Shown: positions 32,639 through 45,190, numbered from the stretch's first letter. The stretch: DNA of 64,000 bases from Imbricaverruca yamaguchii (GCA_034440575.1 JAOTOL010001559.1:1285001-1349000), one strand, 5' to 3'. Numbers and translations are program-made. The notes: generated by a model from the sequence alone, not told the origin.

Positions 32639-34690
32639 TTACCGTAAGACTGAATGTTTGGTAAATTTGTGTATTATAGTAACTTCTCAATTGTTGCAAT
32701 TTTTGAATGCAATGTTTGTTACTATGATTAAGACTATGTGATCACATATTTCCTCCGGTAATAATTGCTCTTTAATTGGCAAGCAAAATCCCTTACTTTT
32801 ACATAATTTCCTAATAATACCACTGAATCAGTATATTCGCCACTCTTAAAAATCCATGACATTCCTAAATCGACATCTCTATCACCCATAAATCTCCCTG
32901 ATGCTTGGGGATGCAGAGGAAGCACTATGAATATGTGCTCCAAATGAAAGGTGGCGCTCCTTCGGCCGGGGAAGGCGCTTTTTTTGGGAAAGCTCGAGTA
33001 CAATCCACCTTCCCACTCAATGGATTCCTCAGTCAAAGCCGCTCATGAAAGAAGAAAATGCACCCATTTTCGGCGAAAGATCGCCCTTTCGGTGTGTTGG
33101 AGTGCACCGTCCCTGATGATATTCTATCCGCCGAAGGCATCACTTCCAGGAAATGTGCCCCTCCCCATGATAAACCTTGGATCCGGCCCTGCCTGATGAC
33201 AACTGCGAATCAGGTCTTCATCATTTCATACACAAGATATTGGGCCTCTTGAGTCAGCACTTCCTGCGGACTGTCGAAACATCTCTGATGATGCCAACGA
33301 ATTGAATCTGATGTCCATAAGTGGCATCTCTATTATCAACTCCTCCCCATTCCCTCGATAAATTATTTGCGTCGTCACTAAATCGGCATCTCCACCCTTT
33401 GCTCCACAGCACGCTGCTTGCGCTAGATGCGGTCAGCTTGCTATGCATTTCTGGCATCGGAATATTTTAATCAGTTTTATCATTTAAACGTTGTTCATAA
33501 ATGGAATAATCATGTTTGAAAACAAAAACAAAACACCCACGAAAACAAAACGCTTCTCCCTAATGGTGCGCTGTGAACCGAAAGCTGAGTATGAAACAGG
33601 GGTATAGGATCGCAATGTCATTGGGGGGCTTAGTCCCGTGTCGATCAACCTAGGATACCCGCTCCCAATATCCAATATCTCCCGGATTTGGGCCACTTTA
33701 TTTTGCCCTTTTGAAGAAGAAAAACATCCGTGTCCTAAATATGATTTTATTTTCCCCAGCTCCCATAAACTTAGCCTATCTGTGGAAAAATAATCAGGAA
33801 ATTGTTAATAACAAACGACTACCGAATATGGGGAATTCACTTCATGGCGAAACAACTTCTTCCCCTTTCGCTTCGCATTGTGCCTATTTTCAATATTGTT
33901 TTCATGATATTTAAATCTGATGCTTCAAATTTTCGTCCTACAAAACGGATTAAAAGAATAAGAAAATAAACGACATGTAGCCATCATAGCAAACTCCACA
34001 TAGCAATCAGTGCTAAACGACCAGTGTAATTACTAATTTGGGAAAACTTAAATAGGATTGCTTGTACTATTTCAATTTATCGAAGAAGACAGTCACCACC
34101 AATACTAAGGAATACTTCGAAGAACCTCGAGAATGTCCTCACCACTTGTTGGAAATGTTGGCCAAACTTGCACCTACCTAGACTGAATAATGAGTAGTAT
34201 GTCGCACCCGAAATCTATGCAGCGTCATTTTAGTCTTCACTGGTTTGACTTTTAAAGTTGCGGGACTTGCTGCCAAGTTGAGGGGGCGCGTGCCTGAGCT
34301 GCAAGTTAGGAGAGAGCTGGAGCCTTCCCAACTGAATATGATCTTATACCCCTGGTATGAAGTGTTCAGAGCACATGCCGTTTTATCCGCCCCTCCACTA
34401 ACCGAACATTGACTGTTTTCGCGCAACGCAGCGATAGTCACCAGTAACCTGATAGCCTCATTCGTACCTAAATACCCAAGTGAATGTGGCATCCTCCCAC
34501 ATCCCACCTCCATGCACACATACACACATACATATAGTGACGCAGCCAGGATTTTCCCGAGGGATAAAACGAAGAACGTAATGAAACAGAAAACACATAT
34601 TGCTCCTGGGTTTCGCACGACTCAGACTGGCTCATTGTTCTCCAGTTACGGTCACAAGAGTTTGATCGACGGAAGATAGAGAAGTCGCCA
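32639..34690. other. no gene recognised; repeat-like patch
   Basis: Mostly featureless. At about 32940-33190 there is a run of words such as GGCGCTCCTTCGG, GAAGGCGC and GTGCCCCTCCCC, like the patch at 13590-13870, ending near GGATCCGGCCCTG. It may be one fragment of an unidentified dispersed repeat. Confidence 0.4.
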
Positions 34691-34694
34691 GAAG

Positions 34695-34955
34695 TTGCGG
34701 CCAACGGACCTGGGACCTGTGAAGAGGAAGACGTCACCTGCCATCTGCCATCTGCCACCACTACATACACACATACACACAGCTCACAGACCTCACATTT
34801 CATACCCATTCCGTCATTCGCACACTACCACTACCTCCCTCCCCTCTGATCTCTCTTCAGCTTCTCAAGACTTCTAGAGCCACTTCTCCAGCACCTTCAA
34901 GTACAGCTCTACGATCTCGCTGTCTACATCTACCTGCTACCAGTGCATTACAGGT
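34695..34955 (+). mobile_element. probable 5' leader of the I-type LINE
   Basis: C/T/A-rich, G-poor sequence similar in style to the leader before the second ORF1 copy (about 42190-42430). It is followed by CR1 copy 4 and then by more of the same leader style at 36077 (ending in a GTCCGGCGGT block also present at 42330). Suggests the leader was split by the CR1 insertion. Similarity is judged by eye. Confidence 0.4.
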
Positions 34956-36074
34956 AACATCTTAAAATTGATAGAGTTTTGGCTTTCAGATAGACAGCAA
35001 AGAGTGATGCTAAATGGTACAAAGCCATCATGGCAAAATGTTCTTAGTGGAGTCCCCCAGGGGTCAGTACTGGGGCCACTACTGTTCATTATATTTGTAA
35101 ATAACATTGAAAGTGGCCTAAGCAGTAACGTTTTTAAATTTGCGGATTATTTGAAGGTCTTTAGGGCAATAACAGGTCAAGATGAGCATATCTCGCCGCA
35201 AAAAGACTTAGACGAACTTGTGAAGTGGTCCGAAGAATGGCAAATGAAATTTAATTTTGATAAGTGCAAAATCATGCATGTAGGTAAGCAGCATATTAAG
35301 GCTCCATACTTGATGGGTGGCCAAGTGCTATCAGTGACTCAACAGGAGAAGGATTTAGGTGTTATTCTAAACACAAAATTGGGGGCATCAGAACGAACCA
35401 AGGAAGCCAGGAAGAAGGCACTGAGAATGCTCGGGGCAATAAATAGGAATGTGTCATACAGAAGTGAAGAAGTCATCAGGAAGCTTTACTGTGCAGTTGT
35501 GAGGCCACATTTGGAATACTGCATCCAAGCTTGGTCTCCTAGCTATGAAAAAGATTGTTGGCTTTTAGAGAGAGTACAAAAGAGGGCTTCAAAACTGGTT
35601 AATGGCATAGCAACCTGGCATATGAGGAAAGATTGAAGAAATTGAATATATTTTCATTTAGATATAGAAGGCTGAGAGGAGATCTCATCGAGGTCTTTAA
35701 ATTTGTCCATCATCTGGAGAGGGGATATCTTGGGGAAATGTTTGAATTGAACAGAAATGTTGCAATTAGAGGTCATGAATTCAAAATTAATGTTAACCAC
35801 AGCAGAACAAGGTTAAGGCAGCCTTTCTTCGCCAACAGGGTAGTGGAACACTGGAACCAGCTGCCATAAAACATTGTCAGTAGCAGCACATTGAACATCT
35901 TTAAAAACTGCATAGACAATCATTATAAGAATAGAGGGCTTGCTTTTCAGTATTACAGGGAGGGCTGATTGACAGATTTGGTGGGCAACTGGTTCAGTGT
36001 ACAGAGTGCAACCAAGAAGGGTCCTTGGGGCTCATAGTTGCACTAATCTTTTATGTCTTTATGTCTTTATGCTC
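34956..36074 (+). mobile_element. CR1-type LINE copy 4, 5'-truncated
   Basis: 3' part only, starting in the RT just before WLSDRQQRV and ending with two TCTTTATG units (36051-36070). The frame 34968-35636 carries SGVPQGSVLGPLLF but the catalytic motif is KFADYLKVF, with the second Asp changed to Tyr, so it is inactive. A 1-bp loss near 35610 shifts the frame into 35633-35869. Very similar to copy 3, so a comparatively recent insertion. Confidence 0.9.
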
Positions 36075-36446
36075 CAGATCAGTGAACAGTGCTCCGATCT
36101 TCGCTCTACGACTTCTCTTCATTCAACGGTCAGTCCGGCGGTACAGCCACCCTCCCCCGGGCTCCCCCAGCACACCCACCCACACTTCCCTCTAGTGCCT
36201 TCTGCACGCACTTTTCTATTATATCCGAGGGTGCTCGCTATAAGCGCAGTTTCTGATTCCTTTGTGTTATCTTCTTCTTTATCTGCCCTACTTTTGCACC
36301 TGTCGGGCTCTCTTCATGCCCTTCTGAAGCCTCCGCCCAAACTTGTACTACTAGTGTTCACCGTGTCACACACCTGCCATTTATCACCCTTTAATACCAC
36401 ATACAAGCCACACGCCTACACCACCTGAAGCCCCAACACCACGAAC

Positions 36447-36960
36447 ATGCACTCTATAGCCCACCCAACTGGCGAGTTCTTCCTCTGCCGCCGGGGGGAC
36501 GGGGAGCCAATGGGCTCCATTGACCCATGGCTGGTGGAGGAGGAGATCGCAAGATTCACAGGGGCGGGACCCTGTGACCGCGGTGGGGACCCTAGTTTCT
36601 AGGCTGGAGAAACAGGGCGTCTCCGCCGCATACAGGCCAGCTCCAAGACCAGGGCAGCCACTATCACACATCATCATACTGACATTCCGCACTCGGACCC
36701 CACCGGAGCACCTCAAAGCAGGACATCTACGCTACACAGCCACACCAAGCGCAAGCGCTGTAAAAAGTGGCAACGTTACGGCCACTCCGCGGAGGTGGTG
36801 CCACTCCAACACCTACACATGCGAACGATGCGCTCAACAACACGATACTGACACCTCCCGAAGCGGCGAGGCCTGCTGCGCCGCCTGCGGGGGGGGGGAG
36901 CACGAGGCTGGGGACAGGGCATGCCCCCGGTGAATGGTGGAGAAGGAGATTCTCCCCCTG
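36447..36960 (+). pseudogene. I-type LINE ORF1 (gag-like, zinc knuckles)
   Basis: Starts ATG at 36447 with TGEFFLCRRGDGEPMGSIDP, nearly the same opening as the second copy at 42428 (TGDFYLCRR..GRPMTNIDP). The frame breaks after about 50 codons. The C-terminal nucleic-acid-binding part follows in other frames: a first knuckle around CHSNTYTCERCAQQHDTD, and a last one reading CCAACGG...HEAGDRACPR near 36870-36930. ORF1 proteins of this kind coat element RNA. Much of the middle seen in copy two is missing here. Confidence 0.65.
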
Positions 36961-37611
36961 GTCCACCTGGAGGGCATGAAACTGTCCCTGGCCAGGGGCG
37001 TAGTCCGACCCGCTGGTGGCGTGGCCGGCACCCGGGCAGAGCCGGGACAACACAGACCGCCACTACCACCACGAGACTATACAGAATACCCGGCTCTGCC
37101 AAACACTCACAACCACGCGACACACACACACACCACACACACACACCCACAAGCAAACCAAACACAAACACCCACGAACAGCACACGTAGAACGCGAGCA
37201 CCAACACCAACTTACATTTCAGGACAACGAACGGTACACCAAGCACCATAACCACCACCACGAACCCGCCAACCGACACCCTCCCCACCCTCCCATCCTC
37301 TACCGCCACCGCCACCACCTCAGCAGCCAACAGCCTCTCCCTACCCACAAACCTCACCATCAACAGACGAGTCACCAACAAACACAATCCACACGCACAC
37401 AGACCGGGTCACAGACATAGACGAACACAGACTGACGTCGGAAACCCACCAACAGACACAGAACGGACAACCTCCCCACACCAAACACCACCCCCCGCCC
37501 ACCAGCAGCCATCCCACATTCACCAACAACAATAGACAGGGAAAAGCACAAAAAGACACACCTCACCTAAAAGACCACACACGCGCGCCAACACTAAAAA
37601 GCAATGAACAC

Positions 37612-40600
37612 AATCATGCAATGGAACACACACTGACTCATTAGACACTGGCCTGAATTCAAACATTATTCACCACAAACAAATCACATAGCACTATGCA
37701 TTCCAGAAACACTTCAAACCTAACGACCCATGTCAATTCAACATCCCTCACTACACACTACACAGACAAGACACACACAACACACACAGATCAGACGGTG
37801 TATGCACATACATTAGAAACACGAGCCCTCACCGCCTAATACAATTCAACACCACAGCAGACATACTACTAACTGAAATACATGTACACAACATAGCTTA
37901 CACACTCATCATCCTTTACGACCCCCCCCCCTCGCGAAACACAGAAACCCTCCCGGAATGAATTAAGGCACTTGACCAAATTCGCACACCTGTTATACTC
38001 ACCGGGTACTTCAACTCGCGCCAGCCCCTATGGGACACTTGCACAACACAACCCGATCACAGAACACACACTCATCACAATAGCCACACAACATAATCTC
38101 ACAATACTCAACACGCACGGCTCAAGGCTCAATATCACGGCTCACCAACCTATCTCGTACCAATCAGCTCCCACCTCCCCACGACCCCAGACGTCACACG
38201 CGTTTCCTCACGTATAGCCCGCACTCTATCCTGGACATCCGACTCCGATCCACATTTTAGCGACCACGCACCCATCACCATTACCTTCCACCAAATCCCA
38301 ACCACTGGCCCACCCAATCACCAGCCAGGCCGGTGGAACCTCAAAAAGCATCCTAGGCCCCCTTTCAGAATACTTAGCCGCACAAGCAGCACGCAATCCA
38401 CAACATACACCAGAACAGTTTGCAGACATACTCCACAACACACGAACACATACCACGAAGAAGACCAAGACACCAACACAAACCTCGAGCGGCTCTGGTG
38501 GAGCGAAGAGTGCCACCGGGCGATCAGTGCGAGGAACCACGCACGTCACAAATACGAGAGACACCACACACTAGAAGCACTCACAGCATACAACGACAAA
38601 GAACCTCATGCAAACGCACCATCAGAAAAGCCAAAAGACTTCCTGGGATACATTTTGCACCTAATTCAATACAGTCACTCCTCTTGGCGAAATTTGGACA
38701 CCCCTTGGAACCTTTCGACACAGACAAAGACCATCAATCAAAATATCATAATTAGACACAACAACAAAACTATCACAGACTCACAAACAATAGCAAACAT
38801 ACTCGCACACCACTACCAGCTTAGATCATCTACACTTCCACGAACCCCCTCCCCCTCCCCGACCTCCAATCAGACACTCACGCACACACCTTTACAACAC
38901 TAGATTCACACTCACAGAGCTACAATTAGGAATCGCACAGACAGGTGACACAAGTGTTGGACCGAACAACATTCACTATTCCTTCTTCAAACACCTACCA
39001 ACATCAGTACTGCACAAATTACTCGACACTTGCAACACCTCATGGACCACACATACATACCCATAATCCTGGTTGCACGCTTTTCTCATAACTATACCTA
39101 AACCAAACACGGACTCAACTATCTGCACCTCCTATCGCCCTATTCCCTCACCAGCTGCTTTCACGAACTATTCGAACGCCTTGTCAAACAACGCCTTCTC
39201 TACATCATCCAAACACAAATACTAACCTCTCCTATGCAATCAGGCTTCCTTCCTAATCGATCATGTTTAGACAACCTTACTTACCTTATCACACACATCC
39301 AGGAAGCGGCGGCAAGGAAACGCTCCACTGTCGCCGTCTTTCTGGACCTTGAACAAGTATTCGACACCATCAACATAACAGAACTATTACAGCACCTACA
39401 CAACATAGACATACAGGGCAGACTACTACACTATCTTCATTTCTATCTTCTGAACCGCTGATTTCAAGTTAAAATTGGACCCCATACTTTAACAGCGAAT
39501 TCCCCACAACCGGTTTAATGCAATGTTCTGTTCTAAGCTCCCTTCTCTTTATTTTAGGTCTAAATTCAGTCATCATCGACAACCTTCCGGCAAAAATTGA
39601 AATATGCGCAGACAACATAGTCATATGAACATCACACGTAACACCAAACAAAGCACTAGGAATACTACAAACCTCTTTAATACAACTACGCAACAAACCC
39701 CATCCCTAAACCTACACATCGCACCACACAAATCGAAATGCATCATTTTCAGCTACCATAAATACACAGACTTACAACCACTAAAAATAGACCACACACC
39801 CATGCCATTCGTTAACACAGCAACATTGCCAGGCATCACCTTAGACCCCAAAACTCACCTATCAGCCACATATCTTAGATATCCAAAAACGCGCATCAAA
39901 AAGAATAAACATCCTTCGAGCACCATCCGGCACAAACGGTGGATCCGACCGAAACACACTTCTAGCTCTTTGCAAATAATTCATTCGGCCAATTTTGGAA
40001 TACGGATTCCCCCTCTTCAAAAATACAACTAAGTCAAACCTCAAAATTATAGATGCTCTTCAACGTCAATGTTTACAAATAGCCACAAGAGCCTACATCT
40101 CCTCACCATCTCTTACTCTTCACATATACAACCACATACCAGAACTACAGCACAGACGCACAGAAACACTATTAAGATATCACTACAAAACACAACTTAT
40201 CATACAACACCCAGCACTCAGGCATTACAACTTCGCACCTGACGCTTACAGCAACTTATGAACACAACACGACTTAAAACTGCAATAGGCTGCTGCATTC
40301 ACCAACAAGCAAATGGACTACACATCACACTCCCCACAGCAAAACCACTCCCACCACCCACTGCATGGTGGAACACCAATCACCCAAAACACACCTCCGC
40401 ATAGACAAATCAAAGCACAAATACACAGACGCAGAATTGCAACTATTACTCCGCTTCAAATCCCAATATTCAAATTACAACATCATTTACACTGGCGGAT
40501 CAAAATCACATACACAGCAGACAGGCACAGCGGCAGTGCTGTACCCCAACGCAGCGCCGCCGCGGGTCATCCTTCGTGCCCGTCTGCATGACACAGCATC

Positions 40601-41327
40601 CACCTACATAGCAGAACTCCTCGCAATTTTCTCAGCGTACTCCACCATTTGCAACACAAAAATTGAGCACATCATAGCCACAGACGCAAAATCAGCATTA
40701 CAGAGCGTAACACCCCACACCAAATACGAACACCCCCTCATATCCAAAATACTACACATCCACAAACAGCTCACTCTACCACAACGACCAACACTACTCT
40801 GGATCCCAAGTCACACAAACATACACGGCAACGAACACGCAGACACCGAAGCCAACATAGCCACAACACTACAACAAACCACACCCTGCCCACTTTCACA
40901 ATCAGACTACTACCCCACAATACGCCAGGAAATTAACAAAGACATTCAACAAACTTGGGACACAACAATCACGCAACTACATGAAATACACCCCAAACAC
41001 GACACTCTGGCACACTATCAACCAAAACACCAGACAAAAGAACGCACACTAACACGATTACGCCACGGACACACTGCACTTATGCCCTCCTACCCCTTAC
41101 AACAACGCCCACGACCACAATGCCCAGCATGTCAACGAATACTCACAATGAAACACATATTCAACTACTACACCAAATACAATACCGAAAGACAACCTAT
41201 CACAAACTACTGCAACACGAACAACATCCCACTAAACATCACTACTCTCCTCAACGACTACCATCCAACATTGCACGAACACCTCTTCCACTTTCTCGCT
41301 ATGATACGCCTACTCCATGAACTATGA
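37612..41327 (+). pseudogene. I-type LINE ORF2: endonuclease-RT-RNase H
   Basis: A polyprotein remnant spread over several frames. Endonuclease: QWN near 37620 and a CIPET-like Glu block near 37695, then the terminal FSDHAPITITF near 38256-38290. RT: QSGFLPNRSCLDNL and VAVFLDLEQVFDTI (39234-39461, motif A), with motif C degraded to CADN near 39606. RNase H: open frame 40365-41327 with IIYTGGSKSH (first catalytic Asp replaced by Gly), AELLAIFSA (Glu), IATDAKSAL (Asp) and LLWIPSHTNIHGNEHAD (final Asp). A C-terminal CPAC..TMKHIF Cys/His block follows at about 41110-41160. Dead element, but the order of domains is clear. Confidence 0.8.
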
Positions 41328-41851
41328 AAAAAGAGAGGAAAATGATTGGGGAAAGAAATGAATGCAAAATAGAAAATAAAAAGATATGCTAAAAAGAATA
41401 AACAAAAGCTGGAAAAACAAAAACAAAACACTAACCCCACGTGAAACTGACTAAATGAAACTAACGTTGTTGCAAGGTCTGAAAAACTGGTGATGACACG
41501 ACCTCTCCCCCTCCCCACTACACCCTTACCCCATGGAACCGCCCGTCCTGGCAAATCTTCTCTTCCGTACCAGCTTCAGCCTCGACCAGAATCACCATCT
41601 CATCTGTTTACAATTTTTACAAGACTCAATTTTACTCATCTCTACGCTTCAGACTTCAAGACGACTCAGCTCTACCTCGACTTACCTCAACAAGCCAACT
41701 TTATTCTCCTTCGCTCCCTCTTATCCTCACGACGGTACTCCTCATACCCGTTCACCCCCACCAAAAACCAGCACAAATCACTAACACCACAAACGCCCAC
41801 CCGGAAACAGCCGACATCACCACACGGTGGCAGGCTGGTAAATACATGGAC

Positions 41852-41879
41852 GCACACACACACACACACACACACACAG
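41852..41879. repeat. (CA)n tract at LINE 3' end
   Basis: About 28 bases of CA directly after the I-type LINE 3' end. Confidence 0.9.
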
Positions 41880-42059
41880 GTCATCAATCACGATTCACGA
41901 TTCACGATTTGAAGCAGACCACACACGATTTGCAACCAACCAACCAAGCAAAGAGCGCCAAAGAAGTTTTTCGCATCTCGCAAACCGGAGATAAAACCTG
42001 GATCAGCAGCCTAGTGCGTCGCGAGGCCGAACACCAACAAGAGGCTTTGGCGCCACGGG

Positions 42060-43960
42060 CGTAACTCAACGGTCATTGCCAACATGCACCAGCAACGGGG
42101 AAACAAAAAAGGCCGGATTGTGCAGAAGGCGTGCTACGCTGGCCGCGCCAACGCCAGCTGTTCAACCAAAGAAAACCAAGCACACGGAGGATACCGACTA
42201 CAAGCCGCTCGACCAGCTGCCACCATCACGTCTACTCTGCACTACGGACTATCAGCTCTACCCTACACTACCATCTCTACCATCTCTACCTTGGACTTCC
42301 ATCTCTGCTGGATCTACAACTTCACTTCAGGTTGGTCCGGCGGTGCCGCCAATATATGTAAAGTGTACCCCTTTCTTTCCTACTCCACTAGGAAACCCAA
42401 GAACCACATTGAACACTCCTACGCACCATGCTAAACAACACCACAACAAACGAACCGACAGGCGATTTCTATCTCTGCCGCCGGGTCGATGGTCGCCCAA
42501 TGACCAACATTGACCCCTGGAAGGTGGAGGCTGAAATCACCCTTCAGACACAAGCTCCCCTACACGCACGCCATCTAAAATCGGGGGAGCTCTTGATCCA
42601 GGCCTACAACACCAAGGATCCAAACATCTTAGAGCACATCACACACCTCTCAAACAAACAGGTCACCGTAACACCAGATACACACCGCAACACCTCTCAG
42701 GGGATCATACGCGCATGGGAGCTGGAGTGGATGCCAGAGGAGAGATTGGCTCGCAGATTTGCGAGCCGGGGGATCTCCTCTGTATACCGGCCTCCTCCCT
42801 CACAAACAAACCAAGCACTCACATTCTCACACCTCCAAACAACAACCCACACATGTCGAAGCTAGTTACATCACATACAAAATAACACCACGCGCACCCC
42901 TCCCTCCTCGCTGTTCCTTTTGTCAGGGATATGGCCACACGAGGGGGGCTGCAAACACACAAACCCCACGTGTGGCCTCTGTGCCGGTCCACACAACACC
43001 AACGACTGCAACAGTTGAACACGAAAATGCATGGGCTGCAGCAGGGACCATGGCTCAAGGGACGGGGCTTGTCCTCGGTGGAGGAAGGAAAGGAGAAAGA
43101 CATCTTCCGACTCATCCACATCGAGGGCACAGCCCCGTCGCGGGCAAGGGCGTGGGGTGACAAGCAGTACCCACTGCTCCCCGCCCAGCCCACGCAGACA
43201 CACACACAACATACAGTCACCCCTCAGGAAACGCAGACGGATCCTACAATAGTCATTCGGCCAGAACACCACAAAAAAATGTACCGTACAAGCACAGGCA
43301 CTTCTTCCCATACCACACCGCGAAGCACACAAACCACCACCCCTATGACTCCTCCCAGAACCACCACAAGAACCCCATGCACCACCTGCACGAAGCAAAA
43401 AACACCCCCTCTACTATGGAACAACATCAGACTCAGAAGACGAATGCATTAGCTCAGACACCACAGGAACCACTCCTCAGACTACCCAAGCACCGACAAC
43501 ACGAGCAACCAAAAACCAAGCACCACATCCACAAACAAACCAAGCACAACAACCATGAAAACCAGAGCACGTAACAAATCCACTCGACAATAGACAGCAT
43601 AGGAACAAAGACATACGAACAACTCCTGAACCCAATCTCTCCCGACTCTGCCCATGACATGTACAAATAAAAAAGAAGGGAAACAGGCTGGTACCAGGCC
43701 AACACCAGAACCTGAAACAAACGTAAAAAACAATGACATGGATTTTTTTCAGAAAGAAAAAGAAAAGAAAAAATACAACATTAAACAAAAATAACAACAG
43801 TGTATGACATATGCTTCTTGCAATGTTCACACGAAAGGCGACGACCACCAACCCCTCCCCCCAACTACTACCAGGCACCGTCCGGACCACCACCTCCAAC
43901 CGAACTAAACCGACGTAAGCAGCCGATATCACCCATCGGTGGCAGGCTGCTATAATTATC
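42060..43960 (+). mobile_element. ORF1-only I-type LINE relative
   Basis: A second, shorter relative of the preceding I-type LINE. It has the leader (with GTCCGGCGGT near 42335), a good ORF1, then immediately a 3' region ending GGTGGCAGGCTGC near 43955, homologous to the end of the first copy. There is no trace of endonuclease, RT or RNase H between about 43600 and 43960. This arrangement resembles ORF1-only derivatives known for mammalian L1 (HAL1-like) and would depend on a partner for mobilisation. Confidence 0.65.
42428..43600 (+). pseudogene. I-type LINE ORF1 with three CCHC knuckles
   Basis: Opens at ATG 42428 and reads TGDFYLCRRVDGRPMTNIDP, then a conserved core (HARHLKSGELLIQAYN; GIIRAWELEWMPEERLARRF) typical of gag-like ORF1 proteins. 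A frameshift near 42860 leads to the zinc-knuckle region: CSFCQGYGHTRGGC, CGLCAGPHNTNDC and, after a TGA, CMGCSRDHGSRDGACPRW. These are three CX2C..H..C knuckles in the expected spacing. A Thr/Pro/His-rich tail follows to about 43600. It would bind element RNA; two breaks make this copy a pseudogene or one with sequencing errors. Confidence 0.7.
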
Positions 43961-43984
43961 TCATCATCACTCTTCATCAGATCA

Positions 43985-44262
43985 TCAATTCAAAATTAAA
44001 GTTAACCACAACAGGACAAGGTTAAGACAGTCTTTCTTCACCAGCAGGGTAGCAGAACACTGGAACCAGTTGCCGGAAACCATTGTCAGTAGCAACACAC
44101 TGAACATCTTTAAAAACAGCATAGGCAATCATTATAAGAATAGAGGGCTTGCTTTTTAGTATTCCAAGGAGGTCTGATCGACGGATTTGGTGGACAACTG
44201 GTCGAGTGTCCAGAATGAAACGAAGAAGGGCCCTTTTGGCTCATAGTTGCACTAATATTTTG
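43985..44262 (+). mobile_element. CR1-type LINE copy 5, 3' end only
   Basis: Matches the last 280 bases of copies 3 and 4 (from AATTCAAAATTAAAGTTAACC through TCATAGTTGCACTAAT). It ends in TTTTGTCTTTA that runs directly into (TA)n. Confidence 0.9.
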
Positions 44263-44263
44263 T

Positions 44264-44309
<46 letters not shown>

Positions 44310-44340
44310 AAAATATGTGTGCGTGTGTATGTGTGTGTAC
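44263..44340. repeat. (TA)n and (GT)n microsatellites
   Basis: TA run at 44267-44306, then GT-rich bases to 44339, at the 3' border of CR1 copy 5. Confidence 0.95.
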
Positions 44341-44845
44341 AAAAAAAAATATCACGCCTCTCCAATTACCCCACACAAGGAAATGTTTCGCTGTGAAGTA
44401 TACGATGATAGAGTATTTGATGTATGATGATATAAGTATTTGATGGTACGCTAGCTGGAATAAACTAGCCTTGTTGTATGTAATTTAATCAGGACATGTC
44501 GAGGCTAAGTGGTTCTATGCAACGCTTGAATTATTCATATTTTGTTGGATAAAACTAGCATGGAGGCTTGTTCAAACAGTCCACCTGCCGTTTGATTTGA
44601 TAGGACCCCATGGTAAGGTCATGAAACATAGTTTTTTTTTTCTCCCTTTATCTCTAAAAGAACCCAGAATCGGGAGGCACCACTCGCGGGCAGTGGGCGA
44701 CGCTGGCTGGCAGCGACGCTCACCCGCTCGATGCTGGGCTCAGATGGCGCTGCAGTCGGCCAGCCGGCGCCGACTGAGCCAGCGGTGAGTCGTCCACTCG
44801 TCCGCCGGCCGCAGCGGGAAGGGCGGACAGCGTGCCGCCATCGTC
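44341..44845 (+). other. upstream region of the NompC-like gene
   Basis: AT-rich to about 44660, then abruptly GC- and CpG-rich. An in-frame stop TGA at 44786 precedes the exon 1 ATG. A consensus donor-like string AGCG/GTGAGT sits at about 44781-44790 and could mark an upstream untranslated exon. No TATA box noticed. Confidence 0.35.
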
Positions 44846-45190
44846 ATGGACGACGAGCCGGACAGGAGTCGGCCGCCGTCGTGTCAGAGCTCCTGTACGG
44901 ACGTGTCGCGCCGGTCGCCACGACCTGCCAGCGATGCTCGCGGCCGGTGGCGTCAGACGCGACGGCCGGTGGCCACCGGCCGGGCTGGGCAGCTGCCGGC
45001 GCTCGACGACCAGTCAGGTGACGAGTGTGTCTCTGAGCACGCCGTCACCCGAGTGCGGGGCCTGGCGCGCCGCACCTTGCTCCAGTGCCAGCGCTCCGAC
45101 TGGGTGGCCGCTGAGCAGAGCCTCAAGGCGCTCGAGAGGATAGCAGGAGAGAGCCGGGTCGCCGACCCTCTGAACAACGTCGCCGACGAG
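44846..45190 (+). CDS. nompC: TRPN/NompC-like channel, exon 1 (N-terminus)
   Basis: Encodes the 115-residue N-terminus of a NompC/TRPN mechanotransduction channel, a TRP-family cation channel whose long ankyrin chain links membrane and microtubules in mechanosensory cells. The first in-frame Met is at 44846 (upstream stop at 44786, good G at -3 and +4). Residues 1-64 are Ser/Arg/Pro-rich and unconserved. From about residue 65, AVTRVRGLARRTLLQCQRSD and then WVAAEQSLKALERI correspond, from memory of the Drosophila protein, to its pre-ankyrin helix block (RDTANKVLGLAMKSEW; ELKKLEKY). It ends DPLNNVADE followed by GTGAGC at 45191, phase 0. The exon is CpG-rich, unlike the introns. Start choice is moderately certain. 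Confidence 0.75.

Larger units (their letters stand above)
36077..41850 (+). mobile_element. I-type (RNase H-bearing) LINE, A+C-rich strand
   Basis: A long non-LTR element with gag-like ORF1 (from 36447) and ORF2 with endonuclease, RT, RNase H and C-terminal Cys/His region (about 37612-41327), then about 500 bp of 3' sequence ending with GGTGGCAGGCTGG before a (CA)n tract. The sense strand is strikingly poor in G and T. Many frameshifts make it non-functional. RNase H at the C-terminus places it near I/R1/Jockey-type superfamilies that keep this domain; exact clade not resolved. Confidence 0.8.

Noticed and set aside
36776..37387. 203-codon minus-strand Val/Cys-rich frame and its neighbours
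   Set aside because: It is the complement of the A+C-rich I-type LINE sense strand, whose low T content leaves antisense frames open.
36077..41850. Retrovirus-like or LTR element, because of gag-like knuckles plus RNase H
   Set aside because: No protease, integrase or long terminal repeats, and an APE-type endonuclease precedes the RT, which fits a non-LTR element.
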